A stretch of DNA of 45,820 nt from an uncultured Pseudomonadota bacterium (GCA_900317945.1 ONIT01000007.1:1-45820); one strand, 5' to 3'; shown: positions 33,994 to 43,127, counted from the stretch's first letter. Numbers and translations are program-made. The notes: generated from the letters alone by a model not told the origin.

Positions 33994-34009
33994 TGGCATG
34001 CTGTTTGCT
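33994..34009 (+). promoter_or_regulatory. Sigma-54 promoter of fliK-fliR-flhB
   Basis: TGGCAT (33994-33999), five bases, then TTGCT (34005-34009) keeps the GG-N10-GC core and nearly all flanking bases of the -24/-12 consensus. It lies about 40 bp before the chosen fliK start. This splits the long flagellar run into fliEFGHIJ and fliKLMNOPQR-flhB, as in Vibrio. Confidence 0.85.
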
Positions 34010-34048
34010 ACAGCTTATTGAAGTCTGTTTTTGCGTGGAGGGATGCTG

Positions 34049-35812
34049 ATGTCTGCGTCTGTTGATTCTGCTGTGAGGGTTAAATCAAAGGATGCCATGC
34101 CCGGAAAAACCTCCGGAAAGGCCGGGGGAGACGGGGCAGGGCTGCTCCCTGACTTCTCGGAAAGCCTTGACGCTCTCGCTCTAAACTCTTCCGGAGAGCC
34201 GGCATCGGGCAAAATCTCTCCCCAGGAAAGCAGTGCAGAGAAGATCGGGCCTGCCGCAGAAGGCGAGTCAGGCAAAAACCAGACACCAGCGGAGCTCCTT
34301 GACGTCCTTACAGAGTCTGAGAGCAGGGACACCTCCCTCACCTGCGCCTCTTCTGAGGACTCTCTGATCGCAGAGGAAAATAGTTCCGCTGACGACCTGG
34401 ATCAGGATACGGAAGACAGCACTGAGACAGATGTGCCTGAAGAAGCCTCCGATTTTTCCGGGACTGATACCGCTGTCACAGCTGAAGTTAGCAGCCGGAT
34501 TTCAGCCTTTCATACGTCAGGCACCGCAGTGGCCTTTAATGAGACAGATGCCGCTCAGGATCCCGCCTCCGCTGAGACATCCGGAAGCCATGACGGAGAA
34601 GTGTCAGCACTGAGCGTACCCGGTCTTGCCGCAGGCAGTGAGGAAGCAACTGCTGCAGAGTATCAGAAAGAGCCTCAGGGTTCTGGCGCAGCACAGGAGG
34701 ATTTCAGATCTGCCGCCATTGCGGGCACTGCCGGGGAAACAGTATCTTGGCGCCAGGCTGATGCCGGAATCCTCCGCAGCGCTTCTTCAGGCACTGAAAA
34801 CGGCCGTACTGCCACAGCCACCGTTAGCGGAAGCTCAGGCGAGGCAGCCGCTGTCCAGCAGGAATCTCCTGATGCAGCCGGCAGCCAGTTTTCCGGTATA
34901 TCCCTCAATAATGGAGCCGCAGCTCCCGGAGCAGGTGAGACGGCAAGCATCTATGCCTTCCTCAACCGGGAAAGAGGCGTCCAGGGCGGAGCGGGAATTC
35001 AGTCTGAAGAGCCTGCATCAGCCGCGGCAGATGAGACTGCGAATGAGATTTCAGCCGGGCCTGAGCAGGCTGCTGATTACAGCCCATCAGGCGATGAGGC
35101 CGATGGTGATGAGGCATCATCGGGGAGCGAATACCGCAGGGCGGATGATAACCCGCTCAGTGGCAGCAGCGCGAGGAACGGTCTCTTCCAGAGTACGCTC
35201 GCCCAGGCCGGAGCATCATACTCAGGAGGTCTCACAGGGGCCGGCGGCATCGATGGAGCAGGATTGCCGGGCACGGCGGCCGCCAGGGCCGCATCAGGCG
35301 GAAGTGCCCATCAGAACGCCATGGACGTGCTCTCGAGGCCGCTCCTCATGACAGACAATACCGCGCGTGAGAGCGGCATGTTCGAGCGGGTCTCCGCCAT
35401 GATCGGGCGGAACCTCACCGACGCGGACATCCACCTTTCCCCAGAAGGAATGGGCAGACTTCACATTCACCTTGAAATGAAAGACAGAACCCATGCCAAA
35501 GTTGCTATAATTGCCGAGCGGCAGGATACCGCGCAGCTCCTGCAGGATACCATGCCCAAGCTCCGCGACAGCCTGCAGGGCAGCGGCATCTCGCTTGACG
35601 GCGGAAGCGAGGTCAGCTCTGATCCTGGCAGCAGCTCATTCAGCAGGGGCGGAGAGGGAGCCGCAGGGGAAAGGGGCGCATTCAGAAGCACATTCAGGAT
35701 GCAGGGAGCATCCGGACTCGGCGCCCTTGGCGGGGATGAAGTTGCTCCCGCTGGTGCCGGACAGGAGATCCGGGTTCAGCAGACACGCTCCGGAGTTGAT
35801 TATTACGCCTGA
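34049..35812 (+). CDS. fliK: Flagellar hook-length control protein FliK
   Basis: A 587-residue protein from ATG 34049 (SD GGAGGG at 34037-34042; upstream in-frame starts at 34031 and 34043 overlap the SD). Residues 1 to about 430 are Ser/Ala/Glu/Gly-rich low complexity, as expected for the molecular-ruler part. The C-terminal hook-length domain (about 435-530) has DIHLSPEGMGRLHIHLEMKDRTHAKVAIIAE. FliK switches export specificity via FlhB when the hook is complete. Identification rests on that C-terminal domain and gene order. Confidence 0.9.
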   Translation: MSASVDSAVRVKSKDAMPGKTSGKAGGDGAGLLPDFSESLDALALNSSGEPASGKISPQESSAEKIGPAAEGESGKNQTPAELLDVLTESESRDTSLTCASSEDSLIAEENSSADDLDQDTEDSTETDVPEEASDFSGTDTAVTAEVSSRISAFHTSGTAVAFNETDAAQDPASAETSGSHDGEVSALSVPGLAAGSEEATAAEYQKEPQGSGAAQEDFRSAAIAGTAGETVSWRQADAGILRSASSGTENGRTATATVSGSSGEAAAVQQESPDAAGSQFSGISLNNGAAAPGAGETASIYAFLNRERGVQGGAGIQSEEPASAAADETANEISAGPEQAADYSPSGDEADGDEASSGSEYRRADDNPLSGSSARNGLFQSTLAQAGASYSGGLTGAGGIDGAGLPGTAAARAASGGSAHQNAMDVLSRPLLMTDNTARESGMFERVSAMIGRNLTDADIHLSPEGMGRLHIHLEMKDRTHAKVAIIAERQDTAQLLQDTMPKLRDSLQGSGISLDGGSEVSSDPGSSSFSRGGEGAAGERGAFRSTFRMQGASGLGALGGDEVAPAGAGQEIRVQQTRSGVDYYA

Positions 35813-35829
35813 AGAATTGGGATTGATGT

Positions 35830-36354
35830 ATGGCAGACGGCAAGGACGGGCAGAAGCTGAAGCTTAACGGCGAGAGCGCCGGCAGGAAGAAAAAGCTGAT
35901 AATCATCATTGCTCTTGTCCTCCTCCTCGCCGGAGGAGGAGCCGGTGGCTTCTTCTTCATGAAAGGCTCGGGCGACGCGAAGGAAGGCGCCGAGGCTGAG
36001 TCAGCTGAGGCAAAGGCTGCGGAGCCCGCAGATACCGAGACCATGTTCATTGCCGATCCGGAGGCCTTCACCTTCAGCGTGAGGGACGGGAGGCGCAGTA
36101 GGATTGTCCAGATCCGTGTTGCATTCGAGGTTACCGGCCAGAAGAACCTTGACCTCGCGCAGCACCATCTCCCGCTCATAAGGAGCGCCGTGTTCGGAGT
36201 CCTGGACTCCACCAGCTTCGAGTCCCTGCTGTCAGCCGCTGGCCGTGAGGAGATGAGGAAGAAGGCCCTGGAGGCGGCGAGGACCAAGGTCCAGACTGTC
36301 GCCAGCGATCCTCTTCTCAACCGTATGTTTTTCACCGCGCTGGTTGTCCAGTAG
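35830..36354 (+). CDS. fliL: Flagellar basal body-associated protein FliL
   Basis: A 174-residue single-pass membrane protein: a short basic cytoplasmic N-terminus, a membrane helix at about residues 25-46 (Gly-rich at its end), an Ala/Glu linker, and a periplasmic FliL domain ending LNRMFFTALVVQ. FliL surrounds or stabilises the stator units. It lies between fliK and fliM, the standard order. No strong SD is seen before ATG 35830. Confidence 0.93.
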   Translation: MADGKDGQKLKLNGESAGRKKKLIIIIALVLLLAGGGAGGFFFMKGSGDAKEGAEAESAEAKAAEPADTETMFIADPEAFTFSVRDGRRSRIVQIRVAFEVTGQKNLDLAQHHLPLIRSAVFGVLDSTSFESLLSAAGREEMRKKALEAARTKVQTVASDPLLNRMFFTALVVQ

Positions 36355-36363
36355 GAGGCTTCT

Positions 36364-37455
36364 GTGGCTGATGACATGTCCGAAGTCCTGTCGCAGGACG
36401 AGATTGACGCGCTCCTCAACAGCGACTCCGGCTCGGATGACGAGAGCGAGAAGCAGGGCGGCTCAGGGCAGGACGGCGGCAAGGTAGCCACCTATGACTT
36501 CCTGAGCCAGGAGCGAATTGTCCGCGGACACATGCCGACGCTCGAGCTTATCAACGAGCGCTTCGCGAGGCACCTCCGCATCAGCCTCTTCAATATGCTG
36601 CGCCGCCAGGCCGAGGTTGAGGTCCAGGGCGTCAAGATGCTCAAGTTCGGAGAGTATGTCCATACGCTTTTCGTGCCCACCAGCCTCAACATGGTCCATT
36701 TCAAGCCCCTGAAGGGCACGGCGCTCATAACTGTCGAGGCCAGGCTGGTCTTCAGCCTGGTAGACAACTATTTCGGAGGAAACGGCCGCTTCCACTCCAA
36801 GATTGAGGGCCGCGAGTTCACGCCTACGGAAAGGCGCGTCATACAGCTGCTCCTCCGCATCATCTTCGGCGACTACAAGGAGTCATGGGGACTTGTCATG
36901 GATGTTGACTTCGAGTACCTCGACAGCGAGGTCAACCCGTCCATGGCAAATATCGTGAGCCCGACCGAGATTATTGTAGTTAGCTACTTCCACATTGAGC
37001 TCGACGGCGGCAGCGGAGACTTCCATGTCGCCATGCCGTATTCCATGATCGAGCCTATCAGGGAGCTTCTCGACACCGGTGTGCAGAGCGATCAGGGCGA
37101 CACCGACGAGCGCTGGAGCAAGGCGCTGCATGAGGAGATCATGGACGTCAGGATCAAACTCACCGCGCAGCTCCTGCAGAAAAAGCTCACGCTCCGGCAG
37201 ATTATCAACCTGGAGCCGGGCGACATCATCAAGGTCGACATGCCTGACTCGCTCCTCGTCTACGCGGAGGATCTCCCGAGCTACCGCGCGAAGCTTGGAC
37301 GGGTCAAGGACAACTACGCGCTGAAGATTTCGCGCCTCATCGAGAGGCCGGCGTCGGTCAAGAGCAAGCTTGCCCTCATCACAAGGAAAGGCGAGCATAT
37401 CGACAATTCCGGCGATGACGATGATGTCGAGAGAAGCATAGGTGACGCTGAGTAG
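36364..37455 (+). CDS. fliM: Flagellar motor switch protein FliM
   Basis: A 363-residue C-ring protein. The N-terminal CheY-P-binding motif LSQDEIDALL (residues 9-18) is intact, so chemotactic control is likely. A middle domain of CheC-like fold (about 60-240, with GSGDFHVAMPYSMIEP) and a C-terminal SpoA domain follow. The start is GTG at 36364, chosen because AGGAGG lies five bases upstream and it gives the full N-terminal motif. Confidence 0.96.
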   Translation: MADDMSEVLSQDEIDALLNSDSGSDDESEKQGGSGQDGGKVATYDFLSQERIVRGHMPTLELINERFARHLRISLFNMLRRQAEVEVQGVKMLKFGEYVHTLFVPTSLNMVHFKPLKGTALITVEARLVFSLVDNYFGGNGRFHSKIEGREFTPTERRVIQLLLRIIFGDYKESWGLVMDVDFEYLDSEVNPSMANIVSPTEIIVVSYFHIELDGGSGDFHVAMPYSMIEPIRELLDTGVQSDQGDTDERWSKALHEEIMDVRIKLTAQLLQKKLTLRQIINLEPGDIIKVDMPDSLLVYAEDLPSYRAKLGRVKDNYALKISRLIERPASVKSKLALITRKGEHIDNSGDDDDVERSIGDAE

Positions 37456-37496
37456 GCAGTGCCGCGCAGGCGAGCCAGATCGGATAAGGAGGTTTT

Positions 37497-38045
37497 ATGA
37501 GTGATCAGGACGATATGGCCGCTGCCTGGGCGGCGGCGCTGAGCGAGCAGCATGACGCGGAGGCCAAACAGAAGGCCGAGAGCGAATCACCTGACGACAT
37601 ACTGGCGTCAGTGCAGTCGCAGCCTTCCGGTGATGGATCCTCATCGCAGTCCTCGGTTGACGACATCCTGAATGACGTCGCGATGACCGGGGAGGAGAAG
37701 AAGGACTTCCTTAACCCTCAGGACGGCGCGAAAGAGGTCAGGCTAGAGGACTTTACCGCCGATGCCGAGGTGAAGCACAAGCAGCAGGAGAAGCTTGACG
37801 CCATTCTCGACATACCGGTAACCATCACGATGGAGGTCGGCCACTCGCAGATCCCCATAAGAAGCCTTCTGCAGCTCAACCAGGGCTCGGTCGTTGAGCT
37901 GGACAGGATCGCGGGAGAGCCGCTCGACGTCCTGGTGAACGGCACACTTATCGCGCACGGAGAAGTCGTGGTGGTAAATGACAAGTTCGGCATCCGCCTT
38001 ACCGACGTCATCAGCCAGACCGAGAGAATCAAGAAGCTGAGATAG
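37497..38045 (+). CDS. fliN: Flagellar motor switch protein FliN
   Basis: A 182-residue protein with an acidic, disordered N-terminal half and a C-terminal SpoA domain (about 105-180: IPVTITMEVGHSQIPIRSLLQLNQG, then GEPLDVLVNG and FGIRLTDVI). FliN forms the base of the C ring and docks FliH. It has a near-perfect SD (AAGGAGG) before ATG 37497. It is longer than E. coli FliN (137) because of the N-terminal region, which is common in polar flagella. Confidence 0.95.
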   Translation: MSDQDDMAAAWAAALSEQHDAEAKQKAESESPDDILASVQSQPSGDGSSSQSSVDDILNDVAMTGEEKKDFLNPQDGAKEVRLEDFTADAEVKHKQQEKLDAILDIPVTITMEVGHSQIPIRSLLQLNQGSVVELDRIAGEPLDVLVNGTLIAHGEVVVVNDKFGIRLTDVISQTERIKKLR

Positions 38046-38054
38046 GAAGCCCCG

Positions 38055-38597
38055 TTGAGATATTTTCTGGCTTTGGCCTGCGTCCTGATGTCAGCCGCCG
38101 CAGGGGCGGCTGAGAAGGCAGGCTACGCGCCTGCCGCGGCAGCTGCAGGAGGCCCCTATTCCGGTACTGCCACCGTGGCAGGCATCGCTCAGTGGTTCCT
38201 GAGTTCAGTGCTGGTCATAGGCCTTATCTTCCTCTGCGCCTTCCTCGCGAGGAAGCTCCGCCTGGTGCCGTCCGCGAAGGCTGGCGCTCCCCGGGTCCTG
38301 CAGGTCCTGCCGCTCGGAGGAAAGCACAGGATTGCCGCGGTCGAGATCATGAACAAGGTTCTCATTGTCGGCATAACTCCTTCCGGCATGTCCCTTCTTG
38401 CCGGTCCTTTCAATCCGGAGGAGCTTTCCTCTTTGCCTGATAGTGCCGGTCAGGCAGGCTCCGGCCCCGGCACGGCAGAAAAGGGGAAAGAGGCGTCTTC
38501 TTTCCGGAGCGTACTTGAGTCCTTCGCCAGGGAGCCGGAACAGGGCGCAGATGAAGGCAGGGCAGAAGCCGAAAGTGCCGGGAAGCAGGAGCTGTGA
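38055..38597 (+). CDS. fliO: Flagellar biosynthesis protein FliO
   Basis: A 180-residue protein with an N-terminal hydrophobic signal-like segment, a periplasmic Ala-rich stretch, a membrane helix at about residues 44-63 ([19 protein letters not shown]) and a cytoplasmic FliO domain ([30 protein letters not shown]). FliO helps assemble the FliP ring of the export gate. The start is TTG at 38055, five bases after AGGAAG. Family conservation is low, but order and pattern fit. Confidence 0.9.
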   Translation: MRYFLALACVLMSAAAGAAEKAGYAPAAAAAGGPYSGTATVAGIAQWFLSSVLVIGLIFLCAFLARKLRLVPSAKAGAPRVLQVLPLGGKHRIAAVEIMNKVLIVGITPSGMSLLAGPFNPEELSSLPDSAGQAGSGPGTAEKGKEASSFRSVLESFAREPEQGADEGRAEAESAGKQEL

Positions 38598-38616
38598 TTT
38601 TCAGGTGGGAACTAAC

Positions 38617-39387
38617 ATGTCCGTGATTTTAAGAAAAGCCGCCGGAGCTGCCATGCTCCTCCTCATGGCGCTGCTGCCTTCGTACTCATGGGCAGCTGAC
38701 CTCAGCATGAGCGCGATGACCGTTACCAAGGCGGCAGACGGCTCCGAGGAATACAGCATCTCGGTTCAGGTACTCATCCTGATGACGATGCTCACGTTCC
38801 TGCCGTCAATCATCATCATGATGACCTCCTTCACCAGAATCATAGTGGTGCTCGGGATCCTGAGGCAGGCCATCGGACTGCAGCAGAGCCCCTCAAACCA
38901 GATCCTGGTCGGAATCGCGCTGTTCCTGACCTTCTTCATCATGTCGCCTGTTCTCGACGAAATAAACAATTCTGCGCTGCAGCCTTACCTCAACGACCAG
39001 ATTACCTCAAAGCAGGCTTTCGAGAAGGCACAGGAGCCCCTCCGGAAGTTCATGCTGCAGCAGACCAGGGTGAAGGATCTCAACAGCTTCATGGAGTACG
39101 CCGGAGAGAAGGCCGACACGCCGGAACAGGTGCCGCTCAAGGTTCTCATACCAGCGTTCATGGTGAGCGAGCTCAAGACCGCCTTCCAGATGGGCTTCAT
39201 GCTTTTCCTGCCTTTCCTCGTCATTGACCTCGTTACGGCAAGCATCCTGATGGCGATGGGTATGATGATGCTCTCGCCGGCGCTCATTTCCCTTCCTTTC
39301 AAGCTGATGCTCTTTGTCCTAGTGGACGGCTGGTCGCTCCTCATCGGCACGCTGGTGTCGAGCTTCGGCATAGGAACAGGAGGCTGA
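38617..39387 (+). CDS. fliP: Flagellar export gate protein FliP
   Basis: A 256-residue export-gate subunit from ATG 38617, with SD AGGTGGGA. A longer frame opening upstream overlaps fliO and is not used. It has a cleavable signal ([10 protein letters not shown]) and several membrane segments, with family blocks [49 protein letters not shown] and [13 protein letters not shown]. It forms the pentameric core of the type III export gate. Confidence 0.97.
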   Translation: MSVILRKAAGAAMLLLMALLPSYSWAADLSMSAMTVTKAADGSEEYSISVQVLILMTMLTFLPSIIIMMTSFTRIIVVLGILRQAIGLQQSPSNQILVGIALFLTFFIMSPVLDEINNSALQPYLNDQITSKQAFEKAQEPLRKFMLQQTRVKDLNSFMEYAGEKADTPEQVPLKVLIPAFMVSELKTAFQMGFMLFLPFLVIDLVTASILMAMGMMMLSPALISLPFKLMLFVLVDGWSLLIGTLVSSFGIGTGG

Positions 39388-39388
39388 C

Positions 39389-39658
39389 ATGGGACCTGAA
39401 GGTTATGTAGACATAATAAGAAGGACGTTCGGCGTGGTGTCGCTCCTCGTGTCGGCGGCGATACTCCCGAGCCTGGTGGTGGGACTCATGGTCTCGGTCT
39501 TCCAGGCCACGACCTCAATCAACGAGCAGACGCTGAGCTTCCTCCCGAGGCTTCTCGTAACGCTCCTCGCGCTCGCTCTCGGAGTCAACTGGGGCCTGCA
39601 GACCCTGATGGACTTCTTCTACGAGATCATCAGGGCAATCCCGGAGGTTACTGGATAG
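39389..39658 (+). CDS. fliQ: Flagellar export gate protein FliQ
   Basis: An 89-residue, two-helix membrane protein starting one base after the fliP stop. Recognisable are SLLVSAAILPSLVVGLMVSVFQATTSINEQTLSFLPRLL and a hydrophobic second helix. Four copies join FliP5-FliR1 in the gate. Length is exactly typical. Confidence 0.96.
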   Translation: MGPEGYVDIIRRTFGVVSLLVSAAILPSLVVGLMVSVFQATTSINEQTLSFLPRLLVTLLALALGVNWGLQTLMDFFYEIIRAIPEVTG

Positions 39659-40437
39659 TGTCTCTCCCGTTTGAGTACCTCTCCGCGCTCATCGCGTCAT
39701 ATTTCTGGCCGTTTGTCCGGCTCTCCTCCATGATGATGGTCATGGTGGTGTTCGGGACAAGGATGATGCCGACCTTTGTGCGCCTGGTATTCTCGGTTGC
39801 GGTAACCGCGGCAATTGTGCCGCTCCTCCCCCTGCAGAAGCTCCCGTTTGAGATCATGAGCCTTCCCGGGTTCCTTATCACCATAAGGGAGGCGCTCATC
39901 GGCATACTCATAGGATTTGCGACTGAGTTCCTCTCGCAGACCTTCGTCCTCGCAGGAAGCGTCGTCGCCATGCAGACCGGTCTTGGCTTCGCCGCGTTCA
40001 TGGATCCGGTCAACGGCGAGAGCGTCCCGGTCGTAGGGCAGTTCTTCTCCACGCTTTGCGCGCTCGTCTTCCTCAGCATCGACGGGCATATTGCCGTAAT
40101 CTCGATGACGCGCGAGAGCTTCATAACGCTTCCTCCGGGGCTCTACCTTCTTGCTCCGTCATCCTGGATGGAGATGGCGATGTTCCTTGGGGTGATGTTC
40201 CAGGCCGCGGTCTCATTCGCGCTCGCGTCAATTGTGGCGATGCTGGTAATTAACTTCACCTTCGGCATCATGACCCGCGCAGCGCCCCAGCTCAATATCT
40301 TCAGCATGGGCTTCGCGGTGAGCATGGTACTCGGCATCATTGTCCTCTGGCTCACGGTCTCGGGCTTCCTCTCGCACTTCTCGTCTCTTTGGTCGAGGGT
40401 GCAGAGCCTTATCGGCACGGTTACGGGAGCGCTCTGA
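39658..40437 (+). CDS. fliR: Flagellar export gate protein FliR
   Basis: A 259-residue membrane protein starting with GTG on the last base of the fliQ stop (TAGTG). It has at least five hydrophobic segments and the family patterns FWPFVRLSSMMMVMVVFGTRMMP and GSVVAMQTGLGFAAFMDPVNG. It completes the FliPQR gate. The end overlaps flhB by one base (TGATG). Confidence 0.96.
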   Translation: MSLPFEYLSALIASYFWPFVRLSSMMMVMVVFGTRMMPTFVRLVFSVAVTAAIVPLLPLQKLPFEIMSLPGFLITIREALIGILIGFATEFLSQTFVLAGSVVAMQTGLGFAAFMDPVNGESVPVVGQFFSTLCALVFLSIDGHIAVISMTRESFITLPPGLYLLAPSSWMEMAMFLGVMFQAAVSFALASIVAMLVINFTFGIMTRAAPQLNIFSMGFAVSMVLGIIVLWLTVSGFLSHFSSLWSRVQSLIGTVTGAL

Positions 40438-41573
40438 TGGCTGAGTCTGACGGGCAGGAAAAGACTGAACAGCCGACCGACCGGCGGCTGCAGCAGGCAA
40501 GGGAGAAAGGCCAGATCCCCCGCTCCAGGGAGGCACAGTCCTTTGCTGTCCTCCTGGGCGGCGTTGCCGGGCTTGCCATCTTCTCCGGCTGGTTCGTCTC
40601 GGCGTTCAGGAACATATTCAGCGAGACCTTCGGGGCAAAGCGGGAGACGTTCTTTGATCCGACCGCGATGATCCGGGTCTTCACCAGGGTCATCCTCGAG
40701 ATCGCGCTCCCGGTCATCTGCTACGGCGCGGTTGTCTTTGTCTGCGCGCTCATCGGCTCGATTGCCATAGGCGGAATGAGCTTCTCGCAGGAAGGGCTGA
40801 TGCCCAAATTTCAGAGGATCAACCCGCTTTCAGGTATCAAGAGAATTTTCAGCACCCAGAGCATCGTGGAGCTGGTGAAGTCAATTCTGAAGGTGGTCTG
40901 CATAGGCGCCGGCGCCTACATCTTCATCAGGATGGAATATGAGGCGATCATGACGCTCCCTTCGCTCGTGATGCCGGAGGCGCAGAACGAGGCGATGGGA
41001 ATATTCTTCAAGATCCTCATCGGCGTGGTCTGTGCCATGATCCCGATAGTCCTTATCGACGTCCCCTACCAGAAATGGCATCACATCAATGAGCTCAAGA
41101 TGACCAAGCAGGAAATCAAGGACGAGATGAAGGACACTGAGGGCAAGCCCGAGGTCAAGAGCCGCATCCGGCAGCTGCAGTACCAGATGGCAAACCGCAG
41201 GATGATGGCCAATGTCCCAAAGGCGGATGTCGTGGTTACGAACCCGACCCACTACAGCGTGGCAATCATCTACGAGCGCGACAAGCCACACTCTGCCCCT
41301 TATATTGCGGCGATGGGAGCTGATGAGATAGCGTTCAAAATAAGGGAAATCGCAAGGGAATACGACGTGCCTATAATCGAGGCCCCGCCGCTTGCGAGAT
41401 CCCTGTACTACAACGGCAAGCTTGACACGGAAATCCCTGAGGGGCTCTTTGCGGCAGTCGCCCAGGTGCTGGCCTACGTCTATCAGCTTAAAATGTACAA
41501 AGAGCGGAGAGGCGGCGCTCCGCGGCCTCTTCCGAAGGTCCTGCCTATCCCTAAAAATCTGCAGCATGACTGA
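40437..41573 (+). CDS. flhB: Flagellar export switch protein FlhB
   Basis: A 378-residue protein starting MAESDGQEKTEQPTDRRL, with four membrane segments and a cytoplasmic domain holding the autocleavage motif NPTH at residues 269-272, the same numbering as in E. coli. Cleavage between Asn and Pro lets FliK switch the export apparatus from hook to filament substrates. It is the last gene of the fliK unit. flhA is not in the window, and no convincing terminator follows. Confidence 0.97.
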   Translation: MAESDGQEKTEQPTDRRLQQAREKGQIPRSREAQSFAVLLGGVAGLAIFSGWFVSAFRNIFSETFGAKRETFFDPTAMIRVFTRVILEIALPVICYGAVVFVCALIGSIAIGGMSFSQEGLMPKFQRINPLSGIKRIFSTQSIVELVKSILKVVCIGAGAYIFIRMEYEAIMTLPSLVMPEAQNEAMGIFFKILIGVVCAMIPIVLIDVPYQKWHHINELKMTKQEIKDEMKDTEGKPEVKSRIRQLQYQMANRRMMANVPKADVVVTNPTHYSVAIIYERDKPHSAPYIAAMGADEIAFKIREIAREYDVPIIEAPPLARSLYYNGKLDTEIPEGLFAAVAQVLAYVYQLKMYKERRGGAPRPLPKVLPIPKNLQHD

Positions 41574-41810
41574 CCCCGGTGGGAGAATGCAGCCTGTCTG
41601 GCAGCGCCCTGACTTAGCGGCGCGTACGGACTCCGCATTATCTGAAAAAATCAAGCAGTGGGATAACCGCCGTTGCAGATTCTTAAAAATCCTATCAGGC
41701 TGCACGTCCCTCAGACATCTATACAAATAACGCAATCCCGCTCACATTCTTTGATAATGTACTGTCATCCCCACACGTCAGTGGAGTAAAATGACAAAAA
41801 TATTTTTGTA
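41574..41810 (+). other. Intergenic region after flhB with a six-codon mini-ORF
   Basis: These 237 bp have no long gene and no clear terminator. GGAG (41783-41786) is followed by ATG 41791 opening a mini-ORF, MTKIFL, whose TAA (41809-41811) overlaps the ATG of the next gene (TAATG). The next gene has no SD of its own, so it would depend on coupling to this mini-ORF. A -35-like TTGATA lies at 41751, without a matching -10. Confidence 0.35.
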
Positions 41811-42452
41811 ATGTCAGGCAGACTGAGGCCGGGCATTCGGATAGAGGTTCAGCTTCCTTTTTATAGAAGCGACCTGGCGGCCGGCCTGCAGCAGGTAAAG
41901 AAAAATATACAGGCGCAGCTCGGAAACTCCTCGGATGATGAATCGGACAACAGGTCTTTTGTCTGCTCCGGAGAGTCGATTGACAATAGCCATGAGGTCG
42001 TTGTCGAGCTGTATCTGGAACCGAATTCAGCCTCAGGAGCGGCGGTACCTGTCTATGATCTGATGTGCGCTACAGTGTACGACAATGGAAAAGTAAGCAG
42101 CCCGGAAGCATACGTGGTCGAAAGGAATATCGAGCGTTTTGACATAAGAATGTATGTCTGCGGAACAAGCGGTGATACATCAAAAGGTTATATATGCTCT
42201 TACCTCAAGCCAAATGAAATCACGGCTAGCGTTACACACTCTGATGACGGACGCTGGGATAAAGGGCTCGATGCAGTACGGTATGTACTTCTCCAGTCCG
42301 AGGATTCAGGGCAGAAAGTAATCAAAAACAAATCGGAGAAATTCCAGCCATGGCCGGATGAACCCTGGAATGTGCCGGCCGGTGATTCGAGAGTCCGCCA
42401 GATTATTGCAAATGAGGCCTATCTGAGAAACGGAGGCTATGGTGATAATTAA
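41811..42452 (+). CDS. Putative PilW-like minor pilin gene lacking a prepilin leader (possibly truncated)
   Basis: A 213-residue, polar, cysteine-containing protein without a hydrophobic N-terminus or prepilin peptidase site. Position ahead of pilX- and pilE-like genes is where minor pilin operons carry pilV or pilW, and the beta-rich, Ser/Asp-rich C-terminal part would suit a pilin head. I infer a remnant of a PilW-like gene whose 5' end (leader and hydrophobic helix) has been lost, but I cannot exclude an unrelated cytoplasmic protein. It has no SD and may be translated by coupling to the mini-ORF at 41791. It overlaps the next gene by 11-14 bases. Confidence 0.5.
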   Translation: MSGRLRPGIRIEVQLPFYRSDLAAGLQQVKKNIQAQLGNSSDDESDNRSFVCSGESIDNSHEVVVELYLEPNSASGAAVPVYDLMCATVYDNGKVSSPEAYVVERNIERFDIRMYVCGTSGDTSKGYICSYLKPNEITASVTHSDDGRWDKGLDAVRYVLLQSEDSGQKVIKNKSEKFQPWPDEPWNVPAGDSRVRQIIANEAYLRNGGYGDN

Positions 42453-43107
42453 AAGAAACAGTCAGTCAGGTGTCGCCCTGGTGGCGGCTCTTGGAGTCAT
42501 AGTTGTAGTTGGAATTGTTGCAGCGCTTGTCTGCAAAATCTCTGTAGTCAGCCGTCAGACAGCAAGCAGCTACGGCAGGAGCGTCGTAAGCTACAACCTT
42601 GCAATGTCCGCGCTGAATGCAGGCTATCAGACCCTCATGGCAAGGCATAAGGACAGCGCCGAGCAGGACATGAACAAATTCAAGTCATCAGGAAACGATG
42701 CCATAGCCGATGTACCGACCTGCTCTACAAACTATAAGAAATGCTACTGGTGGCTGTATGACGGTGATCAGCCGCAGAATTTTAATGGCTGGAAGAAAAG
42801 CTCGGACTGGGATGTTCATGTATTTGATGTCAGCAAGACCGTTGCACCGCAGATAACAGGAGAGGCTGGCAGCTTCTTCACCCCGGATGCTTCGATCTAC
42901 AGGACTGAGAAAATAGGTGAGGCCACCTCCTGCGACACCGCAAACAATGGCTGGCAGTGGTACAGGATAACTGCAAGGGGGCTCGACAGTTCAGGGAGCC
43001 GGACTTACCTTCAGGAGTTTGTGAAGATACCCGTACAGTGCAGCTCTACGCTTCGGCTAGATGAAAATCCAGATGAAGAGACAGGGACACCGACCAAACG
43101 TTTTTAG
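42442..43107 (+). CDS. PilX-like type IV minor pilin
   Basis: About 221 residues from GTG 42442 (GGAGG five bases upstream; ATG 42439 is one codon earlier and too close). The N-terminus MIIKRNSQSG / VALVAALGVIVVVGIVAAL is a prepilin-type site followed by a hydrophobic helix. The residue at mature position 5 is not Glu, as in some PilX/GspK-like minor pilins. The rest is a soluble, cysteine-containing domain. Minor pilins of this class prime pilus assembly with PilY1. It is part of a pilW-X-E-Y1-like run. Confidence 0.7.
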   Translation: MIIKRNSQSGVALVAALGVIVVVGIVAALVCKISVVSRQTASSYGRSVVSYNLAMSALNAGYQTLMARHKDSAEQDMNKFKSSGNDAIADVPTCSTNYKKCYWWLYDGDQPQNFNGWKKSSDWDVHVFDVSKTVAPQITGEAGSFFTPDASIYRTEKIGEATSCDTANNGWQWYRITARGLDSSGSRTYLQEFVKIPVQCSSTLRLDENPDEETGTPTKRF

Positions 43108-43127
43108 GATATAAATCGGAGAGTATT

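Noticed and set aside
34626..35351. 241-residue alternate frame inside fliK
   Set aside because: It is a second-frame translation of the low-complexity fliK middle region. No SD and no domain.
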